Positions 38,330 through 49,205 of a DNA stretch of 64,000 nucleotides are shown in pieces (the first letter of the stretch is position 1; each line of letters opens with the position of its first letter). The DNA is from Rhizobium viscosum. Its GTDB lineage: Bacteria > Pseudomonadota > Alphaproteobacteria > Rhizobiales > Rhizobiaceae. The stretch is taken from the NCBI RefSeq assembly GCF_014873945.1, contig NZ_JADBEC010000001.1:1116001-1180000 (forward strand). Direction: 5' to 3'. Under the pieces are notes generated by a model. The model was not told the DNA's origin. It saw nothing but the letters and a program-made list of their open reading frames with translations, and searched no databases. Position numbers and translations under genes: made by a program.

Positions 38330-39826
38330 TCACTTCATCGTCGGCATGACGAATTCAGCGTCGCCCTTAATGCCTGATGGCCAGCGGGCGGTAACGGTCT
38401 TGGTCCGGGTCCAGAACTTGATCGAATCCGTGCCATGCTGATTGAGGTCGCCGAAGCTCGAGGCTTTCCAGCCGCCGAAGGAGTGATAGGCGAGCGGCAC
38501 CGGGATCGGAACGTTGATACCGATCATGCCGATGTTGATGCGGGAGGCGAAGTCGCGGGCGGCGTCACCGTCACGGGTGTAGATCGCGACACCGTTGCCG
38601 TATTCGTGCTTCATCGGCAGGGAGAGCGCTTCTTCATAATTATGGGCGCGAACGACGGACAGAACCGGTCCGAAGATCTCGGTCTTGTAGATTTCCATCT
38701 CGGGCGTGACGTTGTCGAACAGGCAGCCGCCGACGAAATAGCCGTTCTCATAACCCTGCAGCTTGAAATTGCGACCATCGACGACAAGCTTTGCGCCTTC
38801 TTCGATACCCTTGTTGATCAGGCCCTGGATACGGTTATAGGCATCCTTGGTGACAACCGGACCCATGTCTGCCTTGTCGTCGGTGTAAGGACCGATACGC
38901 AGGGACTCGATCTTCGGCACCAGCTTTTCGACGAGACGGTTTGCGGTTTCCTCGCCGACCGGAACGGCAACCGAGACAGCCATGCAGCGCTCGCCAGCCG
39001 AACCGTAGCCGGCGCCCATCAGGGCGTTGACCGCCTGGTCCATATCGGCATCCGGCATGATGATCATGTGGTTCTTGGCGCCGCCGAAGCACTGGGCGCG
39101 CTTGCCGTTCATCGCAGCCGTTCCATAGACGTAGCGGGCAATCGGCGTGGAGCCGACGAAGGAGACGGCGCTGATATCGGGATCGGTGAGGATCGCGTCG
39201 ACTGCGGTCTTGTCGCCGTTGACGACGTTGAGGATGCCTGCCGGCAGACCGGCCTCGATCATCAGTTCGGCGAGACGGATCGGAAGGGACGGATCGCGCT
39301 CGGAGGGCTTCAGGATGAAGGCGTTGCCGCAGGCGATCGCCGGGGCAAACATCCACATCGGGATCATGCCCGGGAAGTTGAAAGGCGTAATACCGGCGCC
39401 GATGCCGACCGGCTGGCGGATGGAGTACATGTCGATGGCCGGACCTGCGCCTTCGGTGAATTCACCTTTGGCAAGATGGGGGATGCCGCAGACGAATTCG
39501 CAGACTTCGAGGCCGCGGATGACATCGCCCTTGGAATCCTCGACCGTCTTGCCGTGCTCGCTGGAAAGCAGCGTCGCAAGTTCATCCATGTGCTGGTTCA
39601 GGAGATCGACGAACTTGAAGAAGACTCGGGCGCGGCGCTGCGGGTTCGTCGCGGCCCATTTCGGCTGCGCTGCCTTGGCGTTTTCGACGGCGGCGCGCAG
39701 TTCCTCGACGCTTGCAAGCGCGACCTTTGCCTGTACTTCGCCGGTCGCCGGGTTGAAGACATCGCTGGTGCGGCCGCTGGTGCCGGCAACCCTCTTGCCG
39801 CCGATGAAATGACCGATCTCACGCAT
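38330..39826 (-). CDS. mmsA: Methylmalonate-semialdehyde dehydrogenase (CoA-acylating)
   Basis: A 498-residue aldehyde dehydrogenase of the MmsA/IolA type that turns methylmalonate semialdehyde to propionyl-CoA, or malonate semialdehyde to acetyl-CoA, in valine and myo-inositol breakdown. PFNFPGMIPMWMFAPAIACG is the family hallmark, with VSFVGSTPIARYVY and the catalytic cysteine in GSAGERCMAVS near residue 282. AGGAGG lies before ATG 39826; the open frame extends upstream without support. It is divergent from a small monooxygenase-like gene and a LysR gene. Confidence 0.94.
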   Translation of the reverse strand: MREIGHFIGGKRVAGTSGRTSDVFNPATGEVQAKVALASVEELRAAVENAKAAQPKWAATNPQRRARVFFKFVDLLNQHMDELATLLSSEHGKTVEDSKGDVIRGLEVCEFVCGIPHLAKGEFTEGAGPAIDMYSIRQPVGIGAGITPFNFPGMIPMWMFAPAIACGNAFILKPSERDPSLPIRLAELMIEAGLPAGILNVVNGDKTAVDAILTDPDISAVSFVGSTPIARYVYGTAAMNGKRAQCFGGAKNHMIIMPDADMDQAVNALMGAGYGSAGERCMAVSVAVPVGEETANRLVEKLVPKIESLRIGPYTDDKADMGPVVTKDAYNRIQGLINKGIEEGAKLVVDGRNFKLQGYENGYFVGGCLFDNVTPEMEIYKTEIFGPVLSVVRAHNYEEALSLPMKHEYGNGVAIYTRDGDAARDFASRINIGMIGINVPIPVPLAYHSFGGWKASSFGDLNQHGTDSIKFWTRTKTVTARWPSGIKGDAEFVMPTMK

Positions 39827-39996
39827 GGGTGTTCCTCCTGATCTTTGGATGGCGTAACAATCGCACTTCAATTTGCACAAATCAATGCGCTAGGATAAGC
39901 AACCGTTGTGCGTATATTGTAGTTCCATCTCTATAACTGGCGCTCCTGCTTCAAAACTGGAACGGCACGCGGACAAGTCAAAGGGAGGTCGAACCG

Positions 39997-40311
39997 ATGA
40001 GCGGAAAACCTATTGTCAGAATGGCGGAACTGGAGATCGATCCGGGTACGATCGAAACTTATCGTGCGCTGCTGACCGAGGAAATCGAAGCATCCATCGC
40101 GCTGGAAGATGGTGTCCTTTCGCTGAATGCCGTTTCCATCAGGGATCATCCGAACAAGATCCGCATCCTCGAAGTCTATGCCAACAGGGAAGCATACGAA
40201 GCTCATCTGCAGACGCCGCATTTCCTTAAATATAAAAACGAAACATCAGGCATGGTGACATCACTGACCCTCATCGACGTCGACCCGATCGCGATGCGTT
40301 CCAAGCAATGA
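39997..40311 (+). CDS. Antibiotic-biosynthesis-monooxygenase (ABM) domain protein
   Basis: A 104-residue protein with the ABM ferredoxin-like fold (ELEIDPGTIETYRALLTEEI, then ILEVYANREAYEAHLQTPHF). Members act as small quinol monooxygenases or have no known activity. AAGGGAGG lies before the ATG. It is followed 13 bases later by a LysR gene on the same strand and is divergent from mmsA with 170 bases between, so LysR may control both directions. Confidence 0.85.
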   Translation: MSGKPIVRMAELEIDPGTIETYRALLTEEIEASIALEDGVLSLNAVSIRDHPNKIRILEVYANREAYEAHLQTPHFLKYKNETSGMVTSLTLIDVDPIAMRSKQ

Positions 40312-40324
40312 ACTGGGCAAAGCC

Positions 40325-41206
40325 ATGAACTGGGACGACGTTCGCATTTTCCTGGCCGTCGCCCGCACAGGGCAGATCCTCGCTGCGTCGAAGAGGCTGG
40401 GGCTCAATCACGCCACGCTCTCGCGCCGGCTGACTTCACTCGAAGAGGCGCTGAAAACACGGCTTTTCATCCGCCGGACGAATGGCTGCGAGCTGACCGC
40501 AGAGGGCGCAGTCTTTCTTGCCTCGGCTGAGCGGATGGAAACGGAGATGCTTGCCGCGCAGGCCAATCTCGGCCACACCGATACGGCCATTGCGGGAACG
40601 GTGCGCGTCGGCGCGCCCGACGGGTTCGGTGTTTCCTTTCTTGCACCACGTATGGGCAGGCTGATCGAGCGCCATCGGGCACTGAAGATCCAGCTCGTGC
40701 CGGTGCCGCGCTCCTTCTCGCTGTCGCAGCGTGAAGCGGATATCGCGATCACGTTGGAGCGTCCGGAACAGGGACGGCTCGTCTCGTCCAAGCTGACCGA
40801 TTACACCCTCGGTCTCTACGCGTCGCGGGATTATCTGGCGCAGCATGGAAAACCCGAAGATGTCGATGCCTTGAAGGCCCATCCGCGCATCGGCTACGTC
40901 GAAGACCTGATCTTCACTGCTTCCCTGAATTTCTCTGGCGAGGTGATGCGCAGCTGGGATGCGGGGTTCGAGATCTCGACGGCGATCGGCCAGACCGAGG
41001 CTGTACGTTCCGGTGCCGGCATCGGCATCCTGCACGACTATATCGCCCGGCAATATGAGGAACTGGTACGCATCCTGCCGCAGGTGTCCATCCGCCGCGC
41101 CTACTGGACGACTTACCACGAAAGCGCGCGCGATCTGGTGCGCGTGCGCAGCGTCATCGATTTCCTGCAGGAACTCGTTGACGAGGAAAGGCAGATCTTT
41201 CTCTGA
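40325..41206 (+). CDS. LysR-family transcriptional regulator
   Basis: A 293-residue LysR regulator. MNWDDVRIFLAVARTGQIL with helix-turn-helix AASKRLGLNHATLSRRLTSLE lies at about residues 1-60, and the effector domain continues with GTVRVGAPDGFGVSFLAPRM. It lies after the ABM gene on the same strand and probably shares its transcript. Possible targets are the ABM gene and the divergent mmsA. The effector is unknown. Confidence 0.88.
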   Translation: MNWDDVRIFLAVARTGQILAASKRLGLNHATLSRRLTSLEEALKTRLFIRRTNGCELTAEGAVFLASAERMETEMLAAQANLGHTDTAIAGTVRVGAPDGFGVSFLAPRMGRLIERHRALKIQLVPVPRSFSLSQREADIAITLERPEQGRLVSSKLTDYTLGLYASRDYLAQHGKPEDVDALKAHPRIGYVEDLIFTASLNFSGEVMRSWDAGFEISTAIGQTEAVRSGAGIGILHDYIARQYEELVRILPQVSIRRAYWTTYHESARDLVRVRSVIDFLQELVDEERQIFL

Positions 41207-41213
41207 GACATCG

Positions 41214-41250
41214 GTTTAGGCAAAACCGCTGCAAATTTTTGCTGGAATGG
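41214..41250. repeat. Degenerate type B palindromic repeat
   Basis: GGCAAAACCGCTGCAAATT then TTTGCTGGAATGG keeps the core of the family but has lost the outer left arm. It ends one or two bases from the stop codon of the small proline-rich gene on the minus strand. Confidence 0.65.
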
Positions 41251-41251
41251 T

Positions 41252-41410
41252 TCAGAGATGCTTTGCCGGTTCCTCGTTCTCATCAGGGTTGGGAAGCGGC
41301 GTTTCATCCGGCAGGCGATCCGGTTCCGGCTCTTTGACCGGTGGCTCCGGCTTCCACCCCGGTGAAGGCATCGGCGGCTGGTCGGGAATAGGTTCGTTCG
41401 GGACGGACAT
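41252..41410 (-). CDS. Small proline-rich acidic protein
   Basis: A 52-residue frame (ATG at 41408-41410, stop at 41252-41254) with AAAGGA nine bases upstream. The product is proline- and glutamate-rich (NEPIPDQPPMPSPGWKPEPP and LPDETPLPNPDENEEPAKH) and has no hydrophobic segment. It follows the DUF4174 gene by 30 bases on the same strand, and a palindromic repeat sits at its stop codon as for other real genes here. No family is recognised; it may be an intrinsically disordered small protein. Confidence 0.6.
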   Translation of the reverse strand: MSVPNEPIPDQPPMPSPGWKPEPPVKEPEPDRLPDETPLPNPDENEEPAKHL

Positions 41411-41440
41411 GGCCGGTTCCTTTACGATTTCGATATTGGA

Positions 41441-41878
41441 TTATTTGTCGTGCCTGACGGTTTCGCCAGCGTGCACCGGCATGCCGTCGATGATGGCGAA
41501 GAGTTCGCCCGATGTGATCGGCTCGCTGGCCTTCAACTTCACGGTGCCATCCTTGCCAAGCAGGAAGGCAGCAAATTCACCTGTGTCAGGCATGTCCAAC
41601 TCCTGCCGGAGCGCCTCGCCGTCCAGCCCGTCGCCGCTTCCGAAGAGCAGCTTTATGCTCGATCCGGCAAGCTTGAGAATGACCATATCCCGCTCCTCAA
41701 GGGCGGCGCGATCGGCAAGCAACTGGTTTTCCTGGCGGGCTGCGCGGGAATTGTCCCGGTCGGCAATCACAATGAAGACGCGGTTCTTCCACTGGAACTG
41801 TTCGAGACTGGCGACAGCCGCGTAAGCGGCATTCGTCTCATCGATCTTCGTTGCGCCGTAAAGAAGGGTCTTGGACAT
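41441..41878 (-). CDS. DUF4174 protein (thioredoxin-like fold)
   Basis: A 145-residue protein with DUF4174 features: VASLEQFQWKNRVFIVIAD near the start, QLLADRAALEERDMVILKL, then EFAAFLLGKDGTVKLKASEPI and a final GMPVHAGE. The fold is thioredoxin-like but lacks a CxxC pair. GGGAG precedes ATG 41878 (MSKTLLYGAT). Its function is unknown. It lies between an XRE regulator gene and the small proline-rich gene, all on the minus strand. Confidence 0.8.
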   Translation of the reverse strand: MSKTLLYGATKIDETNAAYAAVASLEQFQWKNRVFIVIADRDNSRAARQENQLLADRAALEERDMVILKLAGSSIKLLFGSGDGLDGEALRQELDMPDTGEFAAFLLGKDGTVKLKASEPITSGELFAIIDGMPVHAGETVRHDK

Positions 41879-41985
41879 ACACATACTCCCGTCACCACTG
41901 AACGGCGCGGAAGGGCAAGAGTTCCAATATGTCCTTGGAGGGGACGACGGCCGATCAGATAAAGCTGATCGGCCCCGTCGCCTTG

Positions 41986-42225
41986 TCAAATATGCAGAAA
42001 GGCGGAAACCGGAACCTGCAGGGCTGCGGCGATACGCTTCAGCTTTGCCGGATCGGCGCTTTCACCATTTTCGATTTCGAGGATTTCCCCATTGGCCAGA
42101 CCGCAGGTGACTGCGAGGTCTTCAATGCTGTAGCCAACCGCACTGCGTGCGTCCCTAACCGCTGCAGCCACGTCAATCGGGGAAACAGCGGTGGATTCCT
42201 CAATATTCTGAACAGAAATGGACAT
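41986..42225 (-). CDS. Small XRE-family helix-turn-helix protein
   Basis: A 79-residue DNA-binding protein with a single lambda-repressor-type domain (VRDARSAVGYSIEDLAVTCG, then GEILEIENGESADPAKLKRIAAAL) and no other domain. AAGGAG lies upstream of ATG 42225. It is 107 bases upstream of the DUF4174 gene on the same strand and may regulate that small group. Confidence 0.82.
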   Translation of the reverse strand: MSISVQNIEESTAVSPIDVAAAVRDARSAVGYSIEDLAVTCGLANGEILEIENGESADPAKLKRIAAALQVPVSAFLHI

Positions 42226-42449
42226 CAATTTCTCCTTAATGCCTCGGTGGACTGTCCCTACCCCCAGGCGGCAAGCCGCCAGCATTTCGCAACGCAGCGA
42301 AAACAATGGGCAATTGCTGCATCGCACCGCACATAAATAGGTAAACTAATGTTAACGGCAATAGCAAAATGCGAGCAGGCATCATTTTAGCGACAAAAAG
42401 CGCCGATGCCGTGCATTGCCGACAGAGGAAACCAACTTATGGGAGAGAA

Positions 42450-42526
42450 TGGTACGGTTGGGGGGTCTCGAACCTCCGACCTCAGGTGCCACAAACCTGC
42501 GCTCTAACCAACTGAGCTACAACCGC
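42450..42526 (-). tRNA. tRNA-His (anticodon GTG)
   Basis: On the minus strand: acceptor GCGGTTG opposite CAACCGT, anticodon arm CAGGT-TTGTGGC-ACCTG with GTG in the loop, T arm GGAGG-TTCGAGA-CCCCC, and encoded CCA. The first pair is G1:U72, the discriminator is A73, and no G-1 is encoded, the derived histidine identity known in many alphaproteobacteria. Confidence 0.93.
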
Positions 42527-42657
42527 ACAATGTCACGCTCGGCGCGACGGGGGTCACATACGAGGACTTGAACTTTAATTCAAGCCCCGATTTGCGCTCA
42601 ATATACAAAAAGGCTGAACGTGCGGTCCAGCCTTTATTGTCTATCGAGCCTGGCAGG

Positions 42658-43107
42658 TCAGGCAACCTTGAAGGATGCCATTGCCTTTTCAGCAGCTTCC
42701 TTGGAAGGCTTTGCAACCTTCTCGGCTACCTGCTTGGTGGTTTCCTGCAGCGACTTCGCCTGTTCGACGGTCAGCTCAGCCTGCTTGCGCAGGAAAGAGG
42801 TCTGCAGTTCGACGAATTCGGCGACGGACTTGACGCCGAGAAGCGCTTCCATGTGCGAGAGCGAGCTTTCAGCGTTGACGCGCAGCGCGTCGATTGCCTT
42901 GAGGCCGATTTCGACACTGCCGGCCTGTGCGGTCTGAACCGTTGCTTCGAGCGTCTTGCCGGCTTCTTCGCCTGCAGACTTCAGCTTGGCATAGGCTTCC
43001 TTGGACTGCTGAGCACCTTTTTCGGCAAAGTCACGGAAGGACTCAGCCAGCTTGCTCGGGTCGAAAGAGGCGATTGAAAAAACGTCATCGGTCTTTATGG
43101 TAGCCAT
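42658..43107 (-). CDS. phaP: Phasin (PHB granule-associated protein)
   Basis: A 149-residue helical protein rich in alanine, lysine, glutamate and serine, with no cysteine. SFDPSKLAESFRDFAEKGAQQS and the repeated AEKVAKPSKEAAEKAMASF-type helices match the phasin_2 family. It coats polyhydroxybutyrate granules and controls their size. A 19-base palindrome upstream (43198-43216) may bind the PhaR/AniA repressor that is released from granules. It is divergent from the histidine kinase gene. Confidence 0.9.
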   Translation of the reverse strand: MATIKTDDVFSIASFDPSKLAESFRDFAEKGAQQSKEAYAKLKSAGEEAGKTLEATVQTAQAGSVEIGLKAIDALRVNAESSLSHMEALLGVKSVAEFVELQTSFLRKQAELTVEQAKSLQETTKQVAEKVAKPSKEAAEKAMASFKVA

Positions 43108-43197
43108 CGGATCGTGTTCCTCTAAGATGGGCAGATCTCATGCCCGCGATAAATTGGATAAGTCTTATATAGGGCATTTTATTGTGCATTGCAACAT

Positions 43198-43216
43198 CAT
43201 TGTGCGCCGCACAATG
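43198..43216. promoter_or_regulatory. Perfect palindrome upstream of phasin
   Basis: CATTGTGCGCCGCACAATG has perfect eight-base arms around a GCC centre. It lies about 90 bases upstream of the phasin start, beside another TGCA-rich stretch (TTGTGCATTGCAACA). TGC/GCA-rich operators are known for PhaR-type repressors of phasin genes; this match is by type, not by exact sequence. Confidence 0.5.
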
Positions 43217-43322
43217 CGTTAACCTTTCCGGCCGAAAGCTCCCTGCTCTTCTGGACCGGTCGCAGACCTGCAGTTATTAATAAGCAGTTAATTCTAAAAG
43301 GCCGAAAGCGACAGGTTCGATC

Positions 43323-46300
43323 ATGCCCGCAGTCCAGTATCCGTTCATCGATATTGCCGTTCATGCGCGGGTTCGTGAACGATTTTCGCGTGGCGAGGCC
43401 ATGGTTCTGTTCTCGGGCGACCTTTCGCGCCTGCTATGGGCAAACGGCGCGGGTGCTGAGCTTTTCGGCCATACGGAAGTCTATGATCTGCTCGATCAGG
43501 GCGTCAGCCGCGCCGACATCACCTTCCGGCAGCTCGAGGCGACTGCCCGCCAGCTTGGCGAAGTCGGCGACCAGAAAACCTTCGTCATCCGCATCGCCAA
43601 GGGCTTCCAGCGCGTTCAGGCCCCGGCATCATCGGAGCTCATCCGTCTCGCTTCGGGCGAGGAGGCCATCCTGTTTTCCGTCCCGGTCTCCACGCGTCCG
43701 CTGATGGCAGGCGCAAGTGCTGCGCAGATGCTGCAGGGCCTCGATGACCCGGATACGCATATGGCCGTGATCGGCGCAGAGGGTAACGTTATTGCCGCTT
43801 CGCCAGGTTTCGCCTCGCTCGGCATTACACAACAGGCGGCAAGGACGCTCATCACGCTTGCCGGAGCCCATCCGGACCGGCTGGTGAAGCGACCGGTCGC
43901 AACCGGCCGTGGCTATTTGCCGGCTGCCGTCGGCAAACTCAACGACGAGCCCGCACTCCACCTTCTCTTCGCCGTCGAAACGGCGATCGGACACCTCGAT
44001 CCGATCGAACCCTCTACCGATGCCGAAGAGTCAACCCCGCAGGAAATTACATCAGAAGACGCCGCAGCCGATGAAATCGCCGGTGTCGCCGCACATGTGG
44101 CCGGCTTTACCGAAGCCGAAGCGATCGACGCCGTTTCCGGTATCGAAGAAGTCGAGGAGACACTGGAGGACATCACCGGCGAAGCCGAGGAATCGGTTGA
44201 GGTCAAATCCCAATCCGAACCGCTGGTAGACGAGAATATTTCCGAGCCTGAAACGGCCGTCGTCGAAGACTCCGGCGAGCAGCTGGATCAGCCGAGCGAA
44301 GCTTTTGTCTCGGCGGATGAAACCATGGAGCCAAGCGCAGAAGCTCCTGTCGCCGAGCAGGTTGAGCCGGCCGCTTCCGTCGCCGAAAACTTCGCGGCAG
44401 CACCGGTGGTTTCGGAAGCGCCTGAAAGCGCTCCGAAGAGCAGCTTCGTCTTCAGGCCGAACAGCCGCGCCACTCGATTCGTTTGGAAGATCGATGCGGA
44501 AGGCCGCTTCAGCGAAGTTTCGCATGAATTCGCCGAGGCCGTCGGCCCACATGCGAGCAACATCATCGGCAGCGCTTTCTCCGACGTTGCCGCCCTCTTC
44601 AATCTCGATCCGGAATCAAAACTCTCCGAAGCCTTGGCGCGGCGCGATACCTGGTCCGGCAAGACGATCTACTGGCCGATCGAGGGCACGAGCCTCGTCG
44701 TGCCTGTCGATCTCGCCGCCCTGCCGACCTATACGCGCAACCGCGACTTCGATGGTTTCCGCGGCTTTGGCGTGGTGCGCCTGTCGGACGCCCAGGAAGA
44801 TCCTCTGGCACTCGGACTGACGCTCGGACCAGACGGCATCGGCCATGATGCCGCCTATCTTGGCCCGGTCGATGAAACGGCTGAAGAAGCTGAACTGCCG
44901 AAAGAGCATTCTAAAGAAATTGTCGAAGCTGCGCCGCAGGCCGAAGATGCAGTGAATCCAGTGCCTGCTGTCGAAGAAGACACCGGACCGGAAGTGGAAG
45001 CCGCGACAGAAGTAACCACCCCGGAGGAGACGGCAGCAGCAGAACCTGTCGCCAAGGAACAGTCCGCCGCTGAGCCTGATGCTGCCGAGCAGCGGGAAGA
45101 GCCGCCGGCGTTGCGCCTTTCCGAAACGCCGAGCCGCCGCTTCACCGACAAGATCGTGCAGTTGCACAGTGCCAGCAGCGGTCTGACGGCTGCCGAGCAG
45201 GCGAATTTCCGCGAGATCGCCAAGCGCCTCGAAGCCTTCGGCGCGCGTAGCGAAGAGCCGGCCGCGCAGCCGGAGCCTGATGCTGAGCAGGAAGCGGTCG
45301 CCGAGGAAGTTGTTGCCGAAACTTCCGTCGTCGAGCAGGCTGCACCACAGGAAGCGATCTACGAAGCCGCAGCAGAACCGCCTGCTGCTGAGGCGGAAGA
45401 CAACGTGACCGAAGGCCTGCAGGAGACGGTCAGCCAGATCGAGGTTCTGACCAGCTTCATTCCGCCACGTGTGAAGATGACGGACGGCCTTTCGGCTGCG
45501 ACCGTCGATCTGCTGCCTGTTGCTGTGCTGATCCATGCCGGCGATCAGCTGATCCATGGCAATCCGGAATTCCTGCGGCTGACGGGCTACGATTCCGTCG
45601 AGGCCCTCTCCGAAGTAGGTGGCATCGATGCATTGCTGCAGCGCCACGACCTCGAAAACGGTTCGGGCACGATGATGCTCGTCAAAGCTGACGACAGGCT
45701 TGTACCGGTCACGGCCCGTCTGCAATCGGTTCGCTGGGAAGATTCCAATGCCCTCATGCTGGCGCTGATGCCGGTCGAAAACCGGGAAGAAGGCAGAGGC
45801 GAGGTTATCCGGCTCGACCAGCGCTCCGACCGGATGGTGGAAAAGGTCGCCAAGCTGCAAGTCGAGGTGGAGGAGCTGCGCTCGATCCTGGAGACGGCAA
45901 CCGACGGCGTCGTCGTCATCGGCACGGAAGGCGATATCCGCTCGATGAACCGCTCGGCAAGCGCCCTCTTCAACTACGACGAGGAGGAAACGCGCGGCAA
46001 ACCCTTCGTCATGCTGTTTGCGCATGAGAGCCAGAAGGCGGTGCTCGACTATCTGCACGGGCTTTCCGGCCACGGAGTGGCAAGCGTGCTGAACGACGGA
46101 CGCGAGGTAATTGGCCGCGAGGCCGCCGGCGGTTTCGTGCCGCTGTTCATGACCATGGGCCGCCTGACCTCATCCAACGGCTATTGTGCCGTCATCCGCG
46201 ACATCACCCAGTGGAAGCGCACCGAAGACGAGTTGCGCAATGCCAAGGGTGCAGCCGAAACCGCCAATGCCCACAAGACAGATTTCCTTGCGCGCGTCAG

Positions 46301-46976
46301 TCATGAGATCCGTACGCCGCTCAACGCCATCATCGGCTTTTCAGATATGATGGCGAGCGAACGCTTCGGGCCGATCGGCCACCCGCGCTATATCGAATAC
46401 GCAAACGACATCGGCCGCTCCGGCCGGCATGTCCTCGACATCGTCAACGACCTGCTCGATATTTCTAAGATCGAAGCGGGCGAGATGGATCTCGACTTCG
46501 CCTCCGTCGGCCTCAACGACGCGATCTCGGAAGCAGTGGCACTGGTGCAGCCGCAGGCAAACAGCCAGCGGGTCATCATCCGCACGGCCCTTTCGCAGTC
46601 GGTGCCCGATGTCGTTGCTGACCTGCGCTCGATCAAGCAGATCGCACTGAACATCCTGTCGAACGCCATCCGCTTTACGCCATCAGGCGGACAGATCGTC
46701 GTTTCCACCTCCTATGAGGCGAACGGCAGCGTGGCGATGCGGGTGCGCGATACCGGCATCGGCATGACGCGCAGCGAGCTCGATCAGGCGATGAAGCCAT
46801 TCCGCCAAGTTTCGTCCACGCAGTCGCGCCATCGCGGCGACGGCACCGGTCTCGGCCTGCCGCTCACCAAGGCGATGGTCGATGCCAACAGGGCGATTTT
46901 CTCGATCAATTCCGCGCCGAACGAAGGCACGCTGGTGGAAATCACCTTCCCGTCGCAACGCGTGCTGGCGGGCTGA
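43323..46976 (+). CDS. Large PAS-domain sensor histidine kinase, PdhS/PleC-type
   Basis: A 1217-residue cytoplasmic kinase with no membrane segment. A PAS-like region lies at about 378-500, another at about 735-830, and a typical PAS at about 855-965 (ATDGVVVIGTEGDIRSMN). The dimerisation domain carries the phosphorylated His994 in SHEIRTPLNAIIGFSDMM, then ERFGPIG and IVNDLLDISKIEAGEMDL, and the ATPase domain has NAIRFTP, DTGIGM and GDGTGLGLPLTKA. Acidic, proline- and alanine-rich linkers occupy about 220-375, 515-610 and 655-720. The DHp sequence is of the DivJ/PleC/PdhS group that acts on DivK/PleD in rhizobial cell-cycle control. It is divergent from the phasin gene. Confidence 0.88.
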   Translation: MPAVQYPFIDIAVHARVRERFSRGEAMVLFSGDLSRLLWANGAGAELFGHTEVYDLLDQGVSRADITFRQLEATARQLGEVGDQKTFVIRIAKGFQRVQAPASSELIRLASGEEAILFSVPVSTRPLMAGASAAQMLQGLDDPDTHMAVIGAEGNVIAASPGFASLGITQQAARTLITLAGAHPDRLVKRPVATGRGYLPAAVGKLNDEPALHLLFAVETAIGHLDPIEPSTDAEESTPQEITSEDAAADEIAGVAAHVAGFTEAEAIDAVSGIEEVEETLEDITGEAEESVEVKSQSEPLVDENISEPETAVVEDSGEQLDQPSEAFVSADETMEPSAEAPVAEQVEPAASVAENFAAAPVVSEAPESAPKSSFVFRPNSRATRFVWKIDAEGRFSEVSHEFAEAVGPHASNIIGSAFSDVAALFNLDPESKLSEALARRDTWSGKTIYWPIEGTSLVVPVDLAALPTYTRNRDFDGFRGFGVVRLSDAQEDPLALGLTLGPDGIGHDAAYLGPVDETAEEAELPKEHSKEIVEAAPQAEDAVNPVPAVEEDTGPEVEAATEVTTPEETAAAEPVAKEQSAAEPDAAEQREEPPALRLSETPSRRFTDKIVQLHSASSGLTAAEQANFREIAKRLEAFGARSEEPAAQPEPDAEQEAVAEEVVAETSVVEQAAPQEAIYEAAAEPPAAEAEDNVTEGLQETVSQIEVLTSFIPPRVKMTDGLSAATVDLLPVAVLIHAGDQLIHGNPEFLRLTGYDSVEALSEVGGIDALLQRHDLENGSGTMMLVKADDRLVPVTARLQSVRWEDSNALMLALMPVENREEGRGEVIRLDQRSDRMVEKVAKLQVEVEELRSILETATDGVVVIGTEGDIRSMNRSASALFNYDEEETRGKPFVMLFAHESQKAVLDYLHGLSGHGVASVLNDGREVIGREAAGGFVPLFMTMGRLTSSNGYCAVIRDITQWKRTEDELRNAKGAAETANAHKTDFLARVSHEIRTPLNAIIGFSDMMASERFGPIGHPRYIEYANDIGRSGRHVLDIVNDLLDISKIEAGEMDLDFASVGLNDAISEAVALVQPQANSQRVIIRTALSQSVPDVVADLRSIKQIALNILSNAIRFTPSGGQIVVSTSYEANGSVAMRVRDTGIGMTRSELDQAMKPFRQVSSTQSRHRGDGTGLGLPLTKAMVDANRAIFSINSAPNEGTLVEITFPSQRVLAG

Positions 46977-46988
46977 GGCATCTATTTT

Positions 46989-47035
46989 CACGCGTTCCGG
47001 ACGCAAAACCGCCGGACACTTTTGCCGGAATTACT
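46989..47035. repeat. Dispersed palindromic repeat, type B variant
   Basis: GCGTTCCGGACGCAAAACCG followed by CCGGACACTTTTGCCGGAAT is a variant with CCGG-rich outer arms. It starts about twelve bases after the histidine kinase stop codon, again at a gene end. Confidence 0.75.
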
Positions 47036-47045
47036 CTTCAAAGAA

Positions 47046-47066
47046 AAGGCAGCCAATGGCTGCCTT
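47046..47066 (-). terminator. Hairpin terminator, probably of acsA2
   Basis: Ten-base arms AAGGCAGCCA/TGGCTGCCTT form a near-perfect palindrome; on the minus strand TTTTCTTT follows. It lies about 190 bases past the acsA2 stop codon and would also block transcripts from the kinase side only weakly. Confidence 0.6.
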
Positions 47067-47252
47067 CGAGAGTTGGTGCTGGTAAAACAAGAGCTTAGTC
47101 GATCAACGTCATGTTTCGGGAACCGCAGTTCCAGACCATCTCTTCATGTATGGTCTCCAAGTTGGCTTCACCTTTGACAAACCTTTCTTAACGAAAGGTT
47201 TCCAAAGGACAGAATTGATCAACGACAAAAGCTTGTAGTTTAGCAGCCGCTA

Positions 47253-49205
<1,953 letters not shown>

